From Paludibacter sp. (GTDB taxonomy: Bacteria; Bacteroidota; Bacteroidia; Bacteroidales; Paludibacteraceae), in NCBI RefSeq assembly GCF_009712605.1, contig NZ_WASO01000003.1, positions 1 through 50,647 of the forward strand: a DNA stretch of 50,647 nt. The letters run 5' to 3'. The position numbers and the translations under genes were made by a program. A model generated the notes under the pieces. The model did not search any database, had not been told where the DNA came from, and was given only the letters and a program-made list of their open reading frames with translations. Shown here one piece after another: positions 1 to 8,894 of this stretch. Numbering within the stretch: the first letter of the stretch is position 1; the number at the start of each line of letters is the position of its first letter.

Positions 1-1404
1 CTGAGTCCGAGTACCTGCAATACGGTAACGGATCAGGTCACTGTCACAGCGGTTAATAATAATCCAATAACGACGCCATTGTCCATTTCTACTCCTGAAA
101 ATACTCCGTTGAACGGGAATGTGATTACAAATGTTACAGATCCGGATGGTGATCCTATAAGCGTAACGGGTATTATAGTAGATGGTGTTAATTATCCGGC
201 AGGAACAACAGTCACAATTCCCGGAGTTGGTACAATGGTAATGAATTCTAGTGGTAATTATACCTTTACTCCTGTAACTAATTATAATGGAAATGTTCCT
301 CCGCTTACGTATAAAGTCAGCGATGGCAAAGGAGGAACTGCAACCGGAATCATTAGCATAACAGTCGAGTTTGTAAATGATCTTCCTGTTGCTAAAGGTG
401 ATGTCGTGAGTGTTGTGGAGTGTGCATCAGTTTCGGGTTCGGTAGCTGGAAATGATACCCCTAGCAGAGACGGAGGTAATGCATGGAGCGTAAAAGGAAA
501 TCCGTCACACGGAACGGTTACCATGAACGCAGACGGAACATATATTTATATTCCAACCCCTAATTATCACGGAGCAGATACGTTTACTTATGCCATTACG
601 GATGCAAACGGTGATCAGTCAATTGCGACGGTGGCGATCACAGTTATGCCATTGTCTGAGAAGGTTATGGTTATAAAACAATCCACTCAGCCTCAACAAA
701 TGAGTGACGGATCGTTTATCTGGAAGTACACCATTGCTCTGGCTAACCTTCAAAATGTCAGGGTGGACAATCTACAGGTGGAAGATGACCTTACGAAGGT
801 CTTTACTCATGGGGAAACTTTCAAGGTGATGAGCATTATAGCATCAGGTAATCTCCGGGCAAGTGGTTTTTATGATGGCATAAGTCATTTGAATACGTTG
901 TCGGATATCAGCTATTTGGCTCCTATGTCTAAAGATTCAATAACAATTGAGTTGAAAGTAGTTTCTAATGGTTATGTTGGCAACGTTTATAATCAGGCAT
1001 TATTCTCCGGATTCTCGAGCCGTACGGGTCAAATCAGGGATGCCTTTTCGGACGATCCTTCGAATAAAGAATCAAGCATTAATGGTCCACGTGCGACCAT
1101 CACGGACGTACCTGACGTGGCAATTTATATTCCGGAAGGTTTCTCTCCGAACAACGACAAGTCTAACGATACTTTCGAAATTATCCATTCGGACAATACC
1201 ATTCTCGGAATAGAGGTATTCAACAGGTGGGGTAACAGAGTTTACCGCAGCGAAGAGTACCATAATGATTGGGATGGTAAGGGAGTAGATAACCTTTTGG
1301 GTAGAGATCTGCCGGAAGGTACTTACTACTATATTGTCACCAGTACCAACAAGAAAACTTCGGAGGTTAAGAAAATCACAGGATCACTAACGCTACGTCG
1401 TTAA
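1..1404 (+). CDS. Large secreted Ig-repeat protein with T9SS type B (CHU_C) sorting domain, 3' part
   Basis: This is the C-terminal part of a long secreted protein whose start lies left of the window; the frame is open from base 1, so no start is called. Visible in order: cadherin/VCBS-like repeats with the pattern DPDGDPISVTG and GNYTFTPVTNYNG, a second copy with GTVTMNADGTYIYIPTPNYHG and DTFTYAITDANGD, a DUF11-like segment (IWKYTIALANLQNVRVDNLQVED), and a C-terminal domain with IPEGFSPNNDKSNDTFEI, VFNRWGNRVY, NDWDGKG and LPEGTYYYIV. That last domain matches the gliding-motility-associated CHU_C/type B sorting signal, which in known systems directs proteins through the type IX secretion system to the cell surface. 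The porP/sprF gene follows 76 bases later, the usual partner arrangement for type B substrates. The role of the protein itself (adhesion or matrix) is inferred. Confidence 0.88.
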   Translation: MSPSTCNTVTDQVTVTAVNNNPITTPLSISTPENTPLNGNVITNVTDPDGDPISVTGIIVDGVNYPAGTTVTIPGVGTMVMNSSGNYTFTPVTNYNGNVPPLTYKVSDGKGGTATGIISITVEFVNDLPVAKGDVVSVVECASVSGSVAGNDTPSRDGGNAWSVKGNPSHGTVTMNADGTYIYIPTPNYHGADTFTYAITDANGDQSIATVAITVMPLSEKVMVIKQSTQPQQMSDGSFIWKYTIALANLQNVRVDNLQVEDDLTKVFTHGETFKVMSIIASGNLRASGFYDGISHLNTLSDISYLAPMSKDSITIELKVVSNGYVGNVYNQALFSGFSSRTGQIRDAFSDDPSNKESSINGPRATITDVPDVAIYIPEGFSPNNDKSNDTFEIIHSDNTILGIEVFNRWGNRVYRSEEYHNDWDGKGVDNLLGRDLPEGTYYYIVTSTNKKTSEVKKITGSLTLRR

Positions 1405-1411
1405 TTTCATA

Positions 1412-1446
1412 ATTCAGAAGGATTTCGAAAAGAAATCCTTCTGAAT
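1412..1446 (+). other. Perfect 15-bp hairpin between sorting-domain gene and porP
   Basis: Bases 1412-1426 and 1432-1446 are exact inverted repeats around the loop GAAAA. No T-run follows, so it is a poor intrinsic terminator; it could be an mRNA processing or stabilising element that sets the ratio of the flanking genes. Function is inferred. Confidence 0.6.
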
Positions 1447-1480
1447 ACTAAATTTAAGCAACTAATAAAAACTAATAAAC

Positions 1481-2446
1481 ATGTCATCGGCTAAAAAGGT
1501 AATTTATCAGTTATCAGTTCTTTTAGGCAGGAAGACGCTTTTCCTTGTTTTGAGCGCATTTACACTAACGGGTGTCCTTCATGCACAGCAGGAGCCTATG
1601 TATTCTCAGTATATGTTCAATATGATGAATATCAATCCGGCATATGCAGGTAACCGTGCCTCGGACAATATTACGGTTCTTTACCGCAACCAGTGGGTCG
1701 GATTTGACGGAGCACCACGGACAGGAACCGTTTCGTGGGACAGACGCAATGAGGACAGCAATGTAGGTTATGGAATTCAGTTATATGATGACCGCCTGGG
1801 TATAGAAAGAACTACAGGAGTACAAGCTTTTTATTCTTATCATGTACCCTTCGAGGAATCTTTCCTTGCTTTTGGATTGAGCGGAGGAGTCCTTAATTAT
1901 CAAGCCAACTATAGTCAGGTTAGTACCATCAAGGGAGGCGACCCTGTTTTTCAGGATGACGTGAACGGATGGCTTCCTACGGCGGGCTTTGGTATTTTGT
2001 ACGCTTCGGAATATTGGTACATGGGGCTGTCGGTTCCGGCACTGCTTCATACCAAGATCCACGCTATTAATTATCTTAATCAGAATAATATTGGTGCAAA
2101 CAATCACTATTTTCTCACTGCGGGCTATACATTTGAGGCCAATGAAAATGTGAAGTTGAAACCTTCGGTATTGCTCAAGGCGGTTAAGGGTGCTCCCTTG
2201 CAGTGTGATTTCAGTATGAATGCCTGGTTTCAGAATGTACTGGGGGTAGGGGTGAGTTACCGAACGGGCGATGCTCTGGTGGGTTCCATCGAGTTCCAGC
2301 TGTTGCCGGAACTGCGACTGGGGTATGCTTACGACTACACGCTGTCTGATTTGAAAAATTACAACCGTGGAACTCACGAGATCATGCTACGGATTGAACT
2401 CAGGAGCAGTCACAATGGGCTAATACTCTCCCCTCGATACTATTAA
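1481..2446 (+). CDS. PorP/SprF family type IX secretion system outer membrane protein
   Basis: A 321-residue protein of the PorP/SprF family. It has a signal peptide ending near residue 35 (VLHAQ), then the family N-terminal signature QEPMYSQYMFNMMNINPAYAG, followed by alternating amphipathic strands of an outer membrane beta-barrel to the C-terminus. Family members cooperate with T9SS to place type B (CHU_C) substrates on the cell surface, and the gene before this one encodes such a substrate. The ATG at 1481 gives a complete signal peptide. The gene for an OmpA/PD40 protein starts 51 bases downstream with no obvious terminator between, so these probably form one transcript. The specific substrate partnership is inferred from position. 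Confidence 0.9.
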   Translation: MSSAKKVIYQLSVLLGRKTLFLVLSAFTLTGVLHAQQEPMYSQYMFNMMNINPAYAGNRASDNITVLYRNQWVGFDGAPRTGTVSWDRRNEDSNVGYGIQLYDDRLGIERTTGVQAFYSYHVPFEESFLAFGLSGGVLNYQANYSQVSTIKGGDPVFQDDVNGWLPTAGFGILYASEYWYMGLSVPALLHTKIHAINYLNQNNIGANNHYFLTAGYTFEANENVKLKPSVLLKAVKGAPLQCDFSMNAWFQNVLGVGVSYRTGDALVGSIEFQLLPELRLGYAYDYTLSDLKNYNRGTHEIMLRIELRSSHNGLILSPRYY

Positions 2447-2497
2447 GCCAGAGTATCGCTATATAATGTTCACAAGAAATATTACCAAACAGTTAAG

Positions 2498-4705
2498 ATG
2501 CAACATATCATAGAAAAAAGTAATAAAGCTGTATTAATTCTCTGTTTTTTATTGGGAGTGTCCTATATGAACGGTCAAACTCCGGGACAACTTCAAAAAG
2601 CAGATTTGGCCTACCGGGAACTGAAGTTCTCAATGGCCGCTGAATACTATGAAGCATATCTGAGACAGGGAACTACAGCAGGTCCAGAAATACTACAGCG
2701 CCTTGCTGACAGCTATTGGCAGATGCGCAACTATCCGGAAGCCCTGCGGGTGTATACCCGGCTTTATCCAAATGGGAAAGGAAATTCCACGTCTCAGGAA
2801 CAGTTCCGTATTGGAGAGCTCTATGCTCGTCAAGGAGATTATGAAAAGGCAACCAAATGGTTGTCGGGCTTGCCGGGTTACACGAATAAAGTCAGAGCTT
2901 ACCGTGAAGAAGAGTTGTCAGTCATGAAAGGGGATTCAATGTTGTGGAATGTCAGTTACCTCACAATGAACAGCGCCTACCGAGAATTCTGTCCTTACCT
3001 GTACGATCAAACTTTATTGTTTAGCAGTAACCGGCCGATGGTAACAAAAGAGAAAGCCTTCGGTTGGGACGGAGACTTTTATTCCCGCCTGTGGCAGGTT
3101 CCGGTATCTCAGTTAAAGGCTCAGGGAACAGCACCCTCTCCAGAACAGGTTGCTAAGGCAAAACAACTAAAAGAATCGCAATCACAGGATAAGCGTCTGG
3201 CCGGGGTATTTTCCGGCAGCGACGTCGATGCATCGCCCAGAACAAGGAGTGCCTACCTGAAAGCGGAATACGTAAAAGCGGATGATGCATTTTCGGGAAC
3301 ATTGATTTCGGGTCTTGATAAACTGAACTACAATTCGGGAGGTATTTCCATTGATGGAAAGGGGACTGTTTATTTTTCGGCCAATTATAACAAACCAGAT
3401 AAGCGCGGGGTGAACCGTATCCGATTGATGGAAGGGTACTATAAAGGCAATGAGATAACCAATGTGAAGGCATTACCCTTTGGAGATCCGCAGAGCTATT
3501 CGGTGATGCACCCGGCGATTAACAAAGAAGGCACGATCCTGGTTTTCAGTAGCGACAAAAAAGGCGGTCCCGGCAAATATGACCTTTATTTCAGCAAGAG
3601 ATCGGACAGAAATCAATATTGGGTGGAACCTTTTGTTGTTCCGGGACAAGTGAATACTCCCGGCAACGAGGTATTTCCTTATATTTCCGGTGATGGCTAT
3701 CTCTATTATAGCAGTGATGGCAAAGAAGGTTTGGGAGGCCTTGACATTTACCGTATTAAGCTGGAAGATGCTATTGCAGGGGTTGGAACACCTGAACATC
3801 TGCCGTACCCGGTCAACAGCACGAGCGACGATTTCGGATGGACGCAAAGCAACGATGGGAAAGTGGGATATTTCACATCTGATCGTGTAAGCAGCGAAGA
3901 TAATATTTATTCGGCCCGATACGATGAAGACGCAGCGCGTTTAGCTATGTTGGCAAAACAACCACGCAGCATAGAAGGATTTGTTCTTGATCGACAGACA
4001 ATGGATTCTCTCAAAAACGCGACAGTATTCTTGTTGAACAAATGCGACAACAAGGTATATGTGGCAAAAACCGACGAAAAGGGTAAATATTCATATCCGG
4101 TCAATAAAACATGCGAAGTGGTTATACTTGGTACGGATAAGGGTTACAGTAAAGACTGCTTGTCCATGAATGTTGTGCTTGATAAAACAGCTAAGGAGCT
4201 GGCTCAGAAGGTACCGCATGATTTGCTGCTAGACAGGTTTCCTCAGGACTTCAAGTGGAAGCTGAGCGATATACATTATGACTTTGACAAGTGGAATATC
4301 CGTGCAGATGCCCGTCCGATACTTGATAGTTTGGTTGCTATCCTGAAGACTTACCCAATCAAGGTGGAACTGGGTTCACATACCGACAGCAGGGGAACAT
4401 TTGCATATAATGATGCCTTGTCGCAACGCCGAGCTGAATCTGCCGTTGCCTATATCGTATCAAAAGGAATTGATCCTTCGCGAATTACAGCCAAAGGTTA
4501 CGGAGAACATCAGTTGCTGAACAAATGTGCCGACGGAGTGCCTTGTAGTGAGGCAGAGCACCAGGCCAATCGCCGTACCGAAGTTAAGGTGCTGCAAGGT
4601 CAGCCTGCTGATATGCCCACCGATTTTGATCCTTCGGAATATAGAAATGGTACTGTGATAGATACAAATAAACTGCCGGCAGACTTTTTTGGAAAGTGTG
4701 AATAA
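2498..4705 (+). CDS. OmpA-family protein with TPR, PD40 propeller and CarboxypepD_reg-like domain
   Basis: A 735-residue envelope protein. Order of parts: signal peptide (about 1-26), TPR-like helices with AAEYYEAYLRQG and LQRLADSYWQMRNYPEAL, WD40-like PD40 beta-propeller blades (AINKEGTILVFSSDKKGG, ISGDGYLYYSSDGKEGLGGL, GWTQSNDGKVGYFTSDR), a carboxypeptidase-regulatory-like beta domain (about 490-570), then an OmpA-like peptidoglycan-binding domain with IHYDFDKWNIRADA, LGSHTDSRG and a closing ANRRTEVKV. This architecture is shared by T9SS-associated PorE-like proteins and by OmpA proteins encoded next to porP/sprF, as here. It probably ties the outer membrane translocation partner to the cell wall. 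A clear terminator follows at 4727. Which paralogue it is cannot be decided without a search. Confidence 0.88.
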   Translation: MQHIIEKSNKAVLILCFLLGVSYMNGQTPGQLQKADLAYRELKFSMAAEYYEAYLRQGTTAGPEILQRLADSYWQMRNYPEALRVYTRLYPNGKGNSTSQEQFRIGELYARQGDYEKATKWLSGLPGYTNKVRAYREEELSVMKGDSMLWNVSYLTMNSAYREFCPYLYDQTLLFSSNRPMVTKEKAFGWDGDFYSRLWQVPVSQLKAQGTAPSPEQVAKAKQLKESQSQDKRLAGVFSGSDVDASPRTRSAYLKAEYVKADDAFSGTLISGLDKLNYNSGGISIDGKGTVYFSANYNKPDKRGVNRIRLMEGYYKGNEITNVKALPFGDPQSYSVMHPAINKEGTILVFSSDKKGGPGKYDLYFSKRSDRNQYWVEPFVVPGQVNTPGNEVFPYISGDGYLYYSSDGKEGLGGLDIYRIKLEDAIAGVGTPEHLPYPVNSTSDDFGWTQSNDGKVGYFTSDRVSSEDNIYSARYDEDAARLAMLAKQPRSIEGFVLDRQTMDSLKNATVFLLNKCDNKVYVAKTDEKGKYSYPVNKTCEVVILGTDKGYSKDCLSMNVVLDKTAKELAQKVPHDLLLDRFPQDFKWKLSDIHYDFDKWNIRADARPILDSLVAILKTYPIKVELGSHTDSRGTFAYNDALSQRRAESAVAYIVSKGIDPSRITAKGYGEHQLLNKCADGVPCSEAEHQANRRTEVKVLQGQPADMPTDFDPSEYRNGTVIDTNKLPADFFGKCE

Positions 4706-4726
4706 AATTTTGTTCTATAACAAGTC

Positions 4727-4766
4727 AACAGGGTCGTTTCGTAAGAGGCGACCCTGTTTGTTTTGT
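4727..4766 (+). terminator. Rho-independent terminator after the OmpA-family gene
   Basis: Ten-base perfect stem (4727-4736 with 4749-4758) of AACAGGGTCG type, followed by TTGTTTTGTT. It ends the T9SS cluster transcript and runs directly into the next gene's promoter. Confidence 0.8.
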
Positions 4767-4792
4767 TATCTCGTCTGTTTGTCATAGCTTTG
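4763..4792 (+). promoter_or_regulatory. Bacteroidetes-type promoter of the lipoprotein gene
   Basis: TTG at 4763-4765, a 19-base spacer, then TAGCTTTG at 4785-4792. This is an exact fit to the -33 TTG / -7 TAnnTTTG consensus. Transcription would start near 4799, giving a very short leader before the ATG at 4807. Confidence 0.75.
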
Positions 4793-4806
4793 CAAAAAAG
4801 TTCACA

Positions 4807-5649
4807 ATGAAAAAGATCGTTTTTTTATCTCTCATATTGGTTGTTTTCTTATCCTCGTGCAAGAAAGATGATACCGTTCGCGCCAAAGAATATTTGCAAA
4901 AAGCTCAAACAGCTTTTTTATCAGGAAATTATAATGTAGCTAAACTCAATCTCGACAGCGTGCATTTGCTTTTCCCCCGTCTGATACCGATGCGTCAGGC
5001 TGCCGATACACTTATGTATAAGGTGCAATTGGCAGAATCTAAACGCAACCTTATTTTTGCGGATAAGATGTTACCATTGAAAAAGCATCTGGACGATTCT
5101 CTGTTGAGATCGTTTCGTTACGAGAAGAATGCCAAATACGAAGATGTGGGTCGATATATCTACAAAACGCAATCGGGCATGAACCGAATCGGGCTCAAAG
5201 CATATGTGACCGAACTGGGAGAGATGACCATCGTGAGCTCGTATACCGGAGCACCGCTGGGATTCACGAAGACAAAAGTGTCGGTGAATGATCTGTTTGC
5301 AGAAACGATTGTTGGTAGTGGCGATAGCCGTACTGCATTCTCTAATCAGGGACAATCGTGGGAGAATGTGAGTTATACTGATCCGGAGATCAACGGGGTG
5401 GATAATTTTATAGCGCACAACCTGTCGTCAAAAATTGTGGTGACGCTCGAAGGAGGTAAGCGCACCTATAGTTATGCGTTGTCGCAGGGAGACAAGCTGG
5501 CAATTACCCAATCCTACTATTTAGCCGAAATGTTGAGAAACGTGGTACGTTTGCAAAAGGACATTGAAAAAGCCAAAAACAAAATAACAATCGTTTGCCC
5601 CCATTTACGGCTAAATCCGAAGGATCAGTTGCCTGAAAAATTCAGGTAG
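4807..5649 (+). CDS. Lipoprotein with N-terminal TPR-like helices, unknown function
   Basis: A 280-residue predicted lipoprotein. MKKIVFLSLILVVFLSSC gives a lipobox with the acylated Cys at position 18, followed by the charged KKDD that often marks surface or periplasmic lipoproteins. Residues 24-60 resemble a TPR helical pair (AKEYLQKAQTAFLSGNYNVAKLN), then a helical linker, then a mixed alpha/beta region to the C-terminus. I do not recognise a named family beyond this. It has its own promoter (4763-4792) and is separated from the T9SS cluster by a terminator. It ends 5 bases from the convergent folD stop codon, so the two transcripts must read into each other or terminate within the coding ends. 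Confidence 0.82.
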   Translation: MKKIVFLSLILVVFLSSCKKDDTVRAKEYLQKAQTAFLSGNYNVAKLNLDSVHLLFPRLIPMRQAADTLMYKVQLAESKRNLIFADKMLPLKKHLDDSLLRSFRYEKNAKYEDVGRYIYKTQSGMNRIGLKAYVTELGEMTIVSSYTGAPLGFTKTKVSVNDLFAETIVGSGDSRTAFSNQGQSWENVSYTDPEINGVDNFIAHNLSSKIVVTLEGGKRTYSYALSQGDKLAITQSYYLAEMLRNVVRLQKDIEKAKNKITIVCPHLRLNPKDQLPEKFR

Positions 5650-5654
5650 AATTT

Positions 5655-6530
5655 TTATTGCTGAGCTTTATAAGCCAACAAAGTATTTTTGAGCAGTTCT
5701 ACGCGGGTCATCGGACCGACACCACCGGGAACCGGAGTGATGTAAGAACATTTGGGCGATACTTCGTCGAATCGCACGTCACCGGTCAGCTTGAAGCCGC
5801 TTTTGGTCAGTGTAGAAGGCACACGGGTTGTCCCCACGTCGATTACAACGGCACCCTCTTTCACCATATCTTCTTTTACGAAACCGGGAGAGCCGATGGC
5901 CGCAATCAGAATATCGGCCTGAAGGCAGATTTCCTTAATGTTTTGCGAACGGCTGTGGCATACGGTAACCGTAGCATCGCCGGGATAGGCTTTTTGCATC
6001 ATCAGACCGGCAATGGGCTTGCCCACAATGTTGCTACGTCCTATTACCACGCAATGTTTCCCTTTGGTTTCGATTTTGTAGCGTTCCAACAGTTCGATGA
6101 TACCTGCCGGAGTAGCCGAAACCAGCGAAGGCAAACCAATCAGCATACGTCCCACGTTGATGGGGTGAAATCCGTCAGCATCTTTTGCCGGGTTAATTGC
6201 TTCAATGATTTTTTGTTCTGCAATGTGTTTTGGCAATGGCAACTGCACGATAAACCCGGTTACCGAGTTGTCGTTGTTGAGTTCTTCTACTTTTGCCAAC
6301 AATTCAGCTTCCGTTACATCATCTTCATAACGAATCAGTGTCGATTCAAAGCCAACCTGCTGGCAGTCTTTGATTTTGTGGGCAACATAGCTTTCGCTGC
6401 CGCCATCGTGACCTACCAGAATTGCTACCAAATGGGGAACTTTTTTCCCCGCCGCCTTTAAGGCTTCCACTTCCTGAGCAATCTCCTGTTTGATCTGCTC
6501 AGAGATAAGTTTTCCGTCAATTAATTGCAT
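5655..6530 (-). CDS. folD: Bifunctional methylenetetrahydrofolate dehydrogenase/methenyl-THF cyclohydrolase FolD
   Basis: A 291-residue cytoplasmic enzyme of normal FolD length. It oxidises 5,10-methylene-THF to methenyl-THF using NAD(P)+ and hydrolyses that to 10-formyl-THF for purine and formyl-Met-tRNA synthesis. Visible motifs: the active-site Y48-x3-K52 ([10 protein letters not shown]), [22 protein letters not shown], the Rossmann signature [17 protein letters not shown], and [18 protein letters not shown] at 6530 starts directly on the conserved MQLIDGK. It lies downstream of panB on the same strand (panB also uses methylene-THF), but a hairpin between them (6577-6613) may separate or modulate the transcripts. 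Confidence 0.97.
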   Translation of the reverse strand: MQLIDGKLISEQIKQEIAQEVEALKAAGKKVPHLVAILVGHDGGSESYVAHKIKDCQQVGFESTLIRYEDDVTEAELLAKVEELNNDNSVTGFIVQLPLPKHIAEQKIIEAINPAKDADGFHPINVGRMLIGLPSLVSATPAGIIELLERYKIETKGKHCVVIGRSNIVGKPIAGLMMQKAYPGDATVTVCHSRSQNIKEICLQADILIAAIGSPGFVKEDMVKEGAVVIDVGTTRVPSTLTKSGFKLTGDVRFDEVSPKCSYITPVPGGVGPMTRVELLKNTLLAYKAQQ

Positions 6531-6576
6531 AAAATATAGATGGTTTTAGAGTTTTTCGGGTTTGTTATAAACGAAC

Positions 6577-6613
6577 ACAAGGTCGCAGGAAATTGAATTC
6601 TTAACGACCTTGT
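6577..6613 (-). terminator. Hairpin between panB and folD, possible weak terminator
   Basis: Inverted repeat ACAAGGTCG (6577-6585) / CGACCTTGT (6605-6613), 9 bp with a 19-base loop. On the minus strand it follows panB by about 28 bases, but only a weak T-rich tail (GTTCGTTTA) follows, so termination would be partial at best. Confidence 0.45.
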
Positions 6614-6640
6614 ATTGTATGTAAACATCATATTAATAGA

Positions 6641-7462
6641 TTAATACTGTTCTTTTTCGTTCGGGAAATCGCCCGATTTCACATCTTTCACATACTGCTG
6701 CACGGCGCCGTTCATGATCGAGTGCAGGTCGGCATAACGTCGCAGGAAGCGGGGCGAAAAGCCGTTGGTCATGCCCAGCATGTCGTGTATGACGAGCACC
6801 TGTCCGTCGACTCCGTTTCCGGCTCCGATGCCGATAACCGGTATTTTTAATTCCGAAGCAACCTGAGCAGCCAGTGTAGCCGGAATTTTTTCCAGTACAA
6901 CAGCAGAACATCCGGCTTCTTCCAGCAGATGAGCATCCGACAGTAGTCGTTTTGCTTCTTCTTCTTCGCGGGCACGAACTGTGTATGTCCCGAATTTATT
7001 GATCGACTGAGGAGTAAGTCCCAAGTGACCAATAATAGGAATTCCGGCAGAAAGAATACGTTTTACCGAATCGAGAATTTCTTCTCCGCCTTCAAGCTTA
7101 AGGCAGTCGGCACCTGTTTCTTTCATAATGCGAATGGCCGAAGCAAGAGCTAGTTTGGAGTTTCCCTGATAGGTTCCGAACGGCATATCTACTACTACCA
7201 AAGAACGTTTTACGGCCCGCATTACCGAACGTCCATGGTAGATCATTTCGTCCAGGGTCATCGGTAACGTGGTTACATTTCCGGCAATGACATTTGAAGC
7301 AGAGTCTCCAACCAGAATAACATCAAGGCCGGCCTGATCTACGATAGACGCCATCGTATAGTCATATGCAGTAAGCATCGATATTTTTTCTCCCCGTTGT
7401 TTCATTTCAAACAAACGGCGGGTGGTCACTTTCCGGGTATCCTCGGATTGATATGTTGACAT
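6641..7462 (-). CDS. panB: 3-methyl-2-oxobutanoate hydroxymethyltransferase PanB
   Basis: First committed enzyme of pantothenate (coenzyme A) synthesis: it moves a hydroxymethyl group from methylene-THF to alpha-ketoisovalerate to give ketopantoate. It is a 273-residue TIM-barrel protein with the expected motifs: [49 protein letters not shown] and [16 protein letters not shown]. The start is placed at 7462 ([11 protein letters not shown]). An in-frame ATG 39 bases upstream would overlap the -7 box at 7488-7495 and would add 13 residues unlike the family. Neighbouring folD shares the folate cofactor. Confidence 0.96.
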   Translation of the reverse strand: MSTYQSEDTRKVTTRRLFEMKQRGEKISMLTAYDYTMASIVDQAGLDVILVGDSASNVIAGNVTTLPMTLDEMIYHGRSVMRAVKRSLVVVDMPFGTYQGNSKLALASAIRIMKETGADCLKLEGGEEILDSVKRILSAGIPIIGHLGLTPQSINKFGTYTVRAREEEEAKRLLSDAHLLEEAGCSAVVLEKIPATLAAQVASELKIPVIGIGAGNGVDGQVLVIHDMLGMTNGFSPRFLRRYADLHSIMNGAVQQYVKDVKSGDFPNEKEQY

Positions 7463-7487
7463 AAAATATAAGTGTGTGATTTGTGTG

Positions 7488-7495
7488 CAAAGGTA
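7488..7495 (-). promoter_or_regulatory. -7 element of panB promoter
   Basis: TACCTTTG on the minus strand, an exact TAnnTTTG match, about 26 bases before the chosen panB start. No good TTG lies at the -33 spacing, so only the -7 part is called. Confidence 0.55.
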
Positions 7496-7502
7496 CAACA
7501 TT

Positions 7503-7887
7503 TCGGTGAGAATGGTAATTTTTCGGAGTCTATGTCAGGGATTGCGCTTTTAGAAGTGCAGACAAAGACAGGGTCTTAATTTTTCAATGCTGCTAAGTCA
7601 GATTAGGAACGGCCTTGTCCGGTGAGCCAAAAAACAAGTGAGCGAAGCGGGCATAGCCTTGAATTTTTTGCTTCCTTTTGGCTTCAAGGCAAAAAGGAAG
7701 TCGGGGTCACAGGGGCGAATCGAAGATCAGCGAAGCTAAAGCCCCTTATCAGAATCTTAAATACGTAATTTCTGGAGTGCATGTCAGTCTGCTTGTGTTG
7801 CGCTAAAACCAAAAACCGGTACCCGTTCACTTGCGCGATCGGATACCGGAATGGCAAACACACAAAAATATTTATTAATACAAAACG
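7503..7887. other. Non-coding gap with palindromes
   Basis: No convincing gene in this 385-base stretch. It holds a hairpin CTTCCTTTT (7671-7679) / AAAAGGAAG (7692-7700), a second inverted pair AGGGGC (7711-7716) / GCCCCT (7741-7746), and the terminator at 7805-7849. The first hairpin resembles palindromic intergenic sequence scattered in many Bacteroidetes genomes; that comparison is from memory. Confidence 0.5.
7805..7849 (-). terminator. Terminator of the PstS-like/SusCD/TlpA operon
   Basis: On the minus strand, CCGGTATCC pairs with GGGTACCGG (9 bp, one wobble), followed by TTTTTGGTTTT. It lies about 40 bases past the stop codon of the thioredoxin-like gene at 7888. Confidence 0.7.
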
Positions 7888-8886
7888 TTATTTAGCTGAC
7901 TGTCTGAAAATCTCCTCCAGTTTTTGCTCCAGAGCTTCTCCTCTCAGGTTGCGGGCAATAATTTTACCCGTCGGGTCGATCAATACGTTAGACGGAATGC
8001 TTCGGATGGCATAGAGTCCGGCTGCCTCGCTGTCCCAGAACTTCAGATCGGACACATGCTTCCAGGTCAGGCCATCTTTGGCAATTGCCTCTTTCCAAGC
8101 TGTTTTGTCTTTGTCGAGTGAGATGGAGAAAATATCAAATCCGTTCACTTTGAATTTATTATACACCTTTACCAGATTCGGATTCTCCCGGCGGCACGGT
8201 CCGCACCATGAAGCCCAAAAATCGAGAAGCAGATATCGGCCGAAAGATTGCGACAACCGTATGGTTTGATTATCGGGAGTTGTTCCGGCAAAATCTACCG
8301 CAGGTTGACCGATCTCCACCCGTTTCTTGATAGCGACAATCCGTTCCAGTTCTTTGATGTAATAAATATCTTTCAACGATGGATCGAACTGCGCCAGATT
8401 ATCTTCAAGTTCTTTTACCGACAGATCGTTGGAAAATTCACGGTACAGAATGTACGCGGCAACCACCGATTTAGGTTCGGCACGCACAAGCGAATCGATA
8501 CTGAAGTTATCGTGTTTTGACTGCAATTTGACATACAGATCGTTAGCTTCAGAACCCGAAATACGAGCCGTTCTTCGGTTAGCCACATCAATGGTTACGT
8601 CGATCGGTTTGTTCTCAATGAAAATGTAATAGGGACTGAAATTTTCGTTCCGGTCTGTGGTCAGGCCGTATAAGTCGGTACGCGGCACACTCCCTTTAAA
8701 GTGAAACTGTCCGTTTACAATTCGGGCGGAGTCAATGGTAAAGAACATTTTGTTCCGGAATTTCTTCAGGTAAACCTTCCCCCCCGAAGCATTGATTTTT
8801 CCGTTGATAGTAAACGACGGTGCCGGTTCGAACGAACTGAGGCCGGCAATAGCCAAAAATAGTACGAGTAATTTTAATTGCTTCAT
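7888..8886 (-). CDS. TlpA-like periplasmic thioredoxin with DUF4369-type N-terminal domain
   Basis: A 332-residue exported protein. It has a signal peptide (about 1-21), a beta-rich N-terminal region typical of DUF4369 (SFTINGKINASGGKVYLKKF, residues 24-110), a helical linker, and a C-terminal redoxin domain with the WASWCGPCRREN active site (C228-C231) and the cis-Pro loop SIPSNVLIDP. Such proteins usually reduce or shuffle disulfides in the periplasm. It starts 8 bases after the susD stop and is the last gene of the operon before the terminator at 7805. The substrate is unknown; it may serve the cargo of the SusCD pair, for instance a thiol-containing or disulfide compound, but that is inference. 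Confidence 0.9.
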   Translation of the reverse strand: MKQLKLLVLFLAIAGLSSFEPAPSFTINGKINASGGKVYLKKFRNKMFFTIDSARIVNGQFHFKGSVPRTDLYGLTTDRNENFSPYYIFIENKPIDVTIDVANRRTARISGSEANDLYVKLQSKHDNFSIDSLVRAEPKSVVAAYILYREFSNDLSVKELEDNLAQFDPSLKDIYYIKELERIVAIKKRVEIGQPAVDFAGTTPDNQTIRLSQSFGRYLLLDFWASWCGPCRRENPNLVKVYNKFKVNGFDIFSISLDKDKTAWKEAIAKDGLTWKHVSDLKFWDSEAAGLYAIRSIPSNVLIDPTGKIIARNLRGEALEQKLEEIFRQSAK

Positions 8887-8894
8887 AATCAGAA

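Noticed and set aside
79-81. TTG as the start of the first gene
   Set aside because: The frame is open to base 1 and the upstream residues continue the same repeat-rich sequence, so the gene begins outside the window.
5658-6461. A 267-codon plus-strand ORF over folD
   Set aside because: Fully antisense to folD, which has all family motifs; no promoter or recognisable product.
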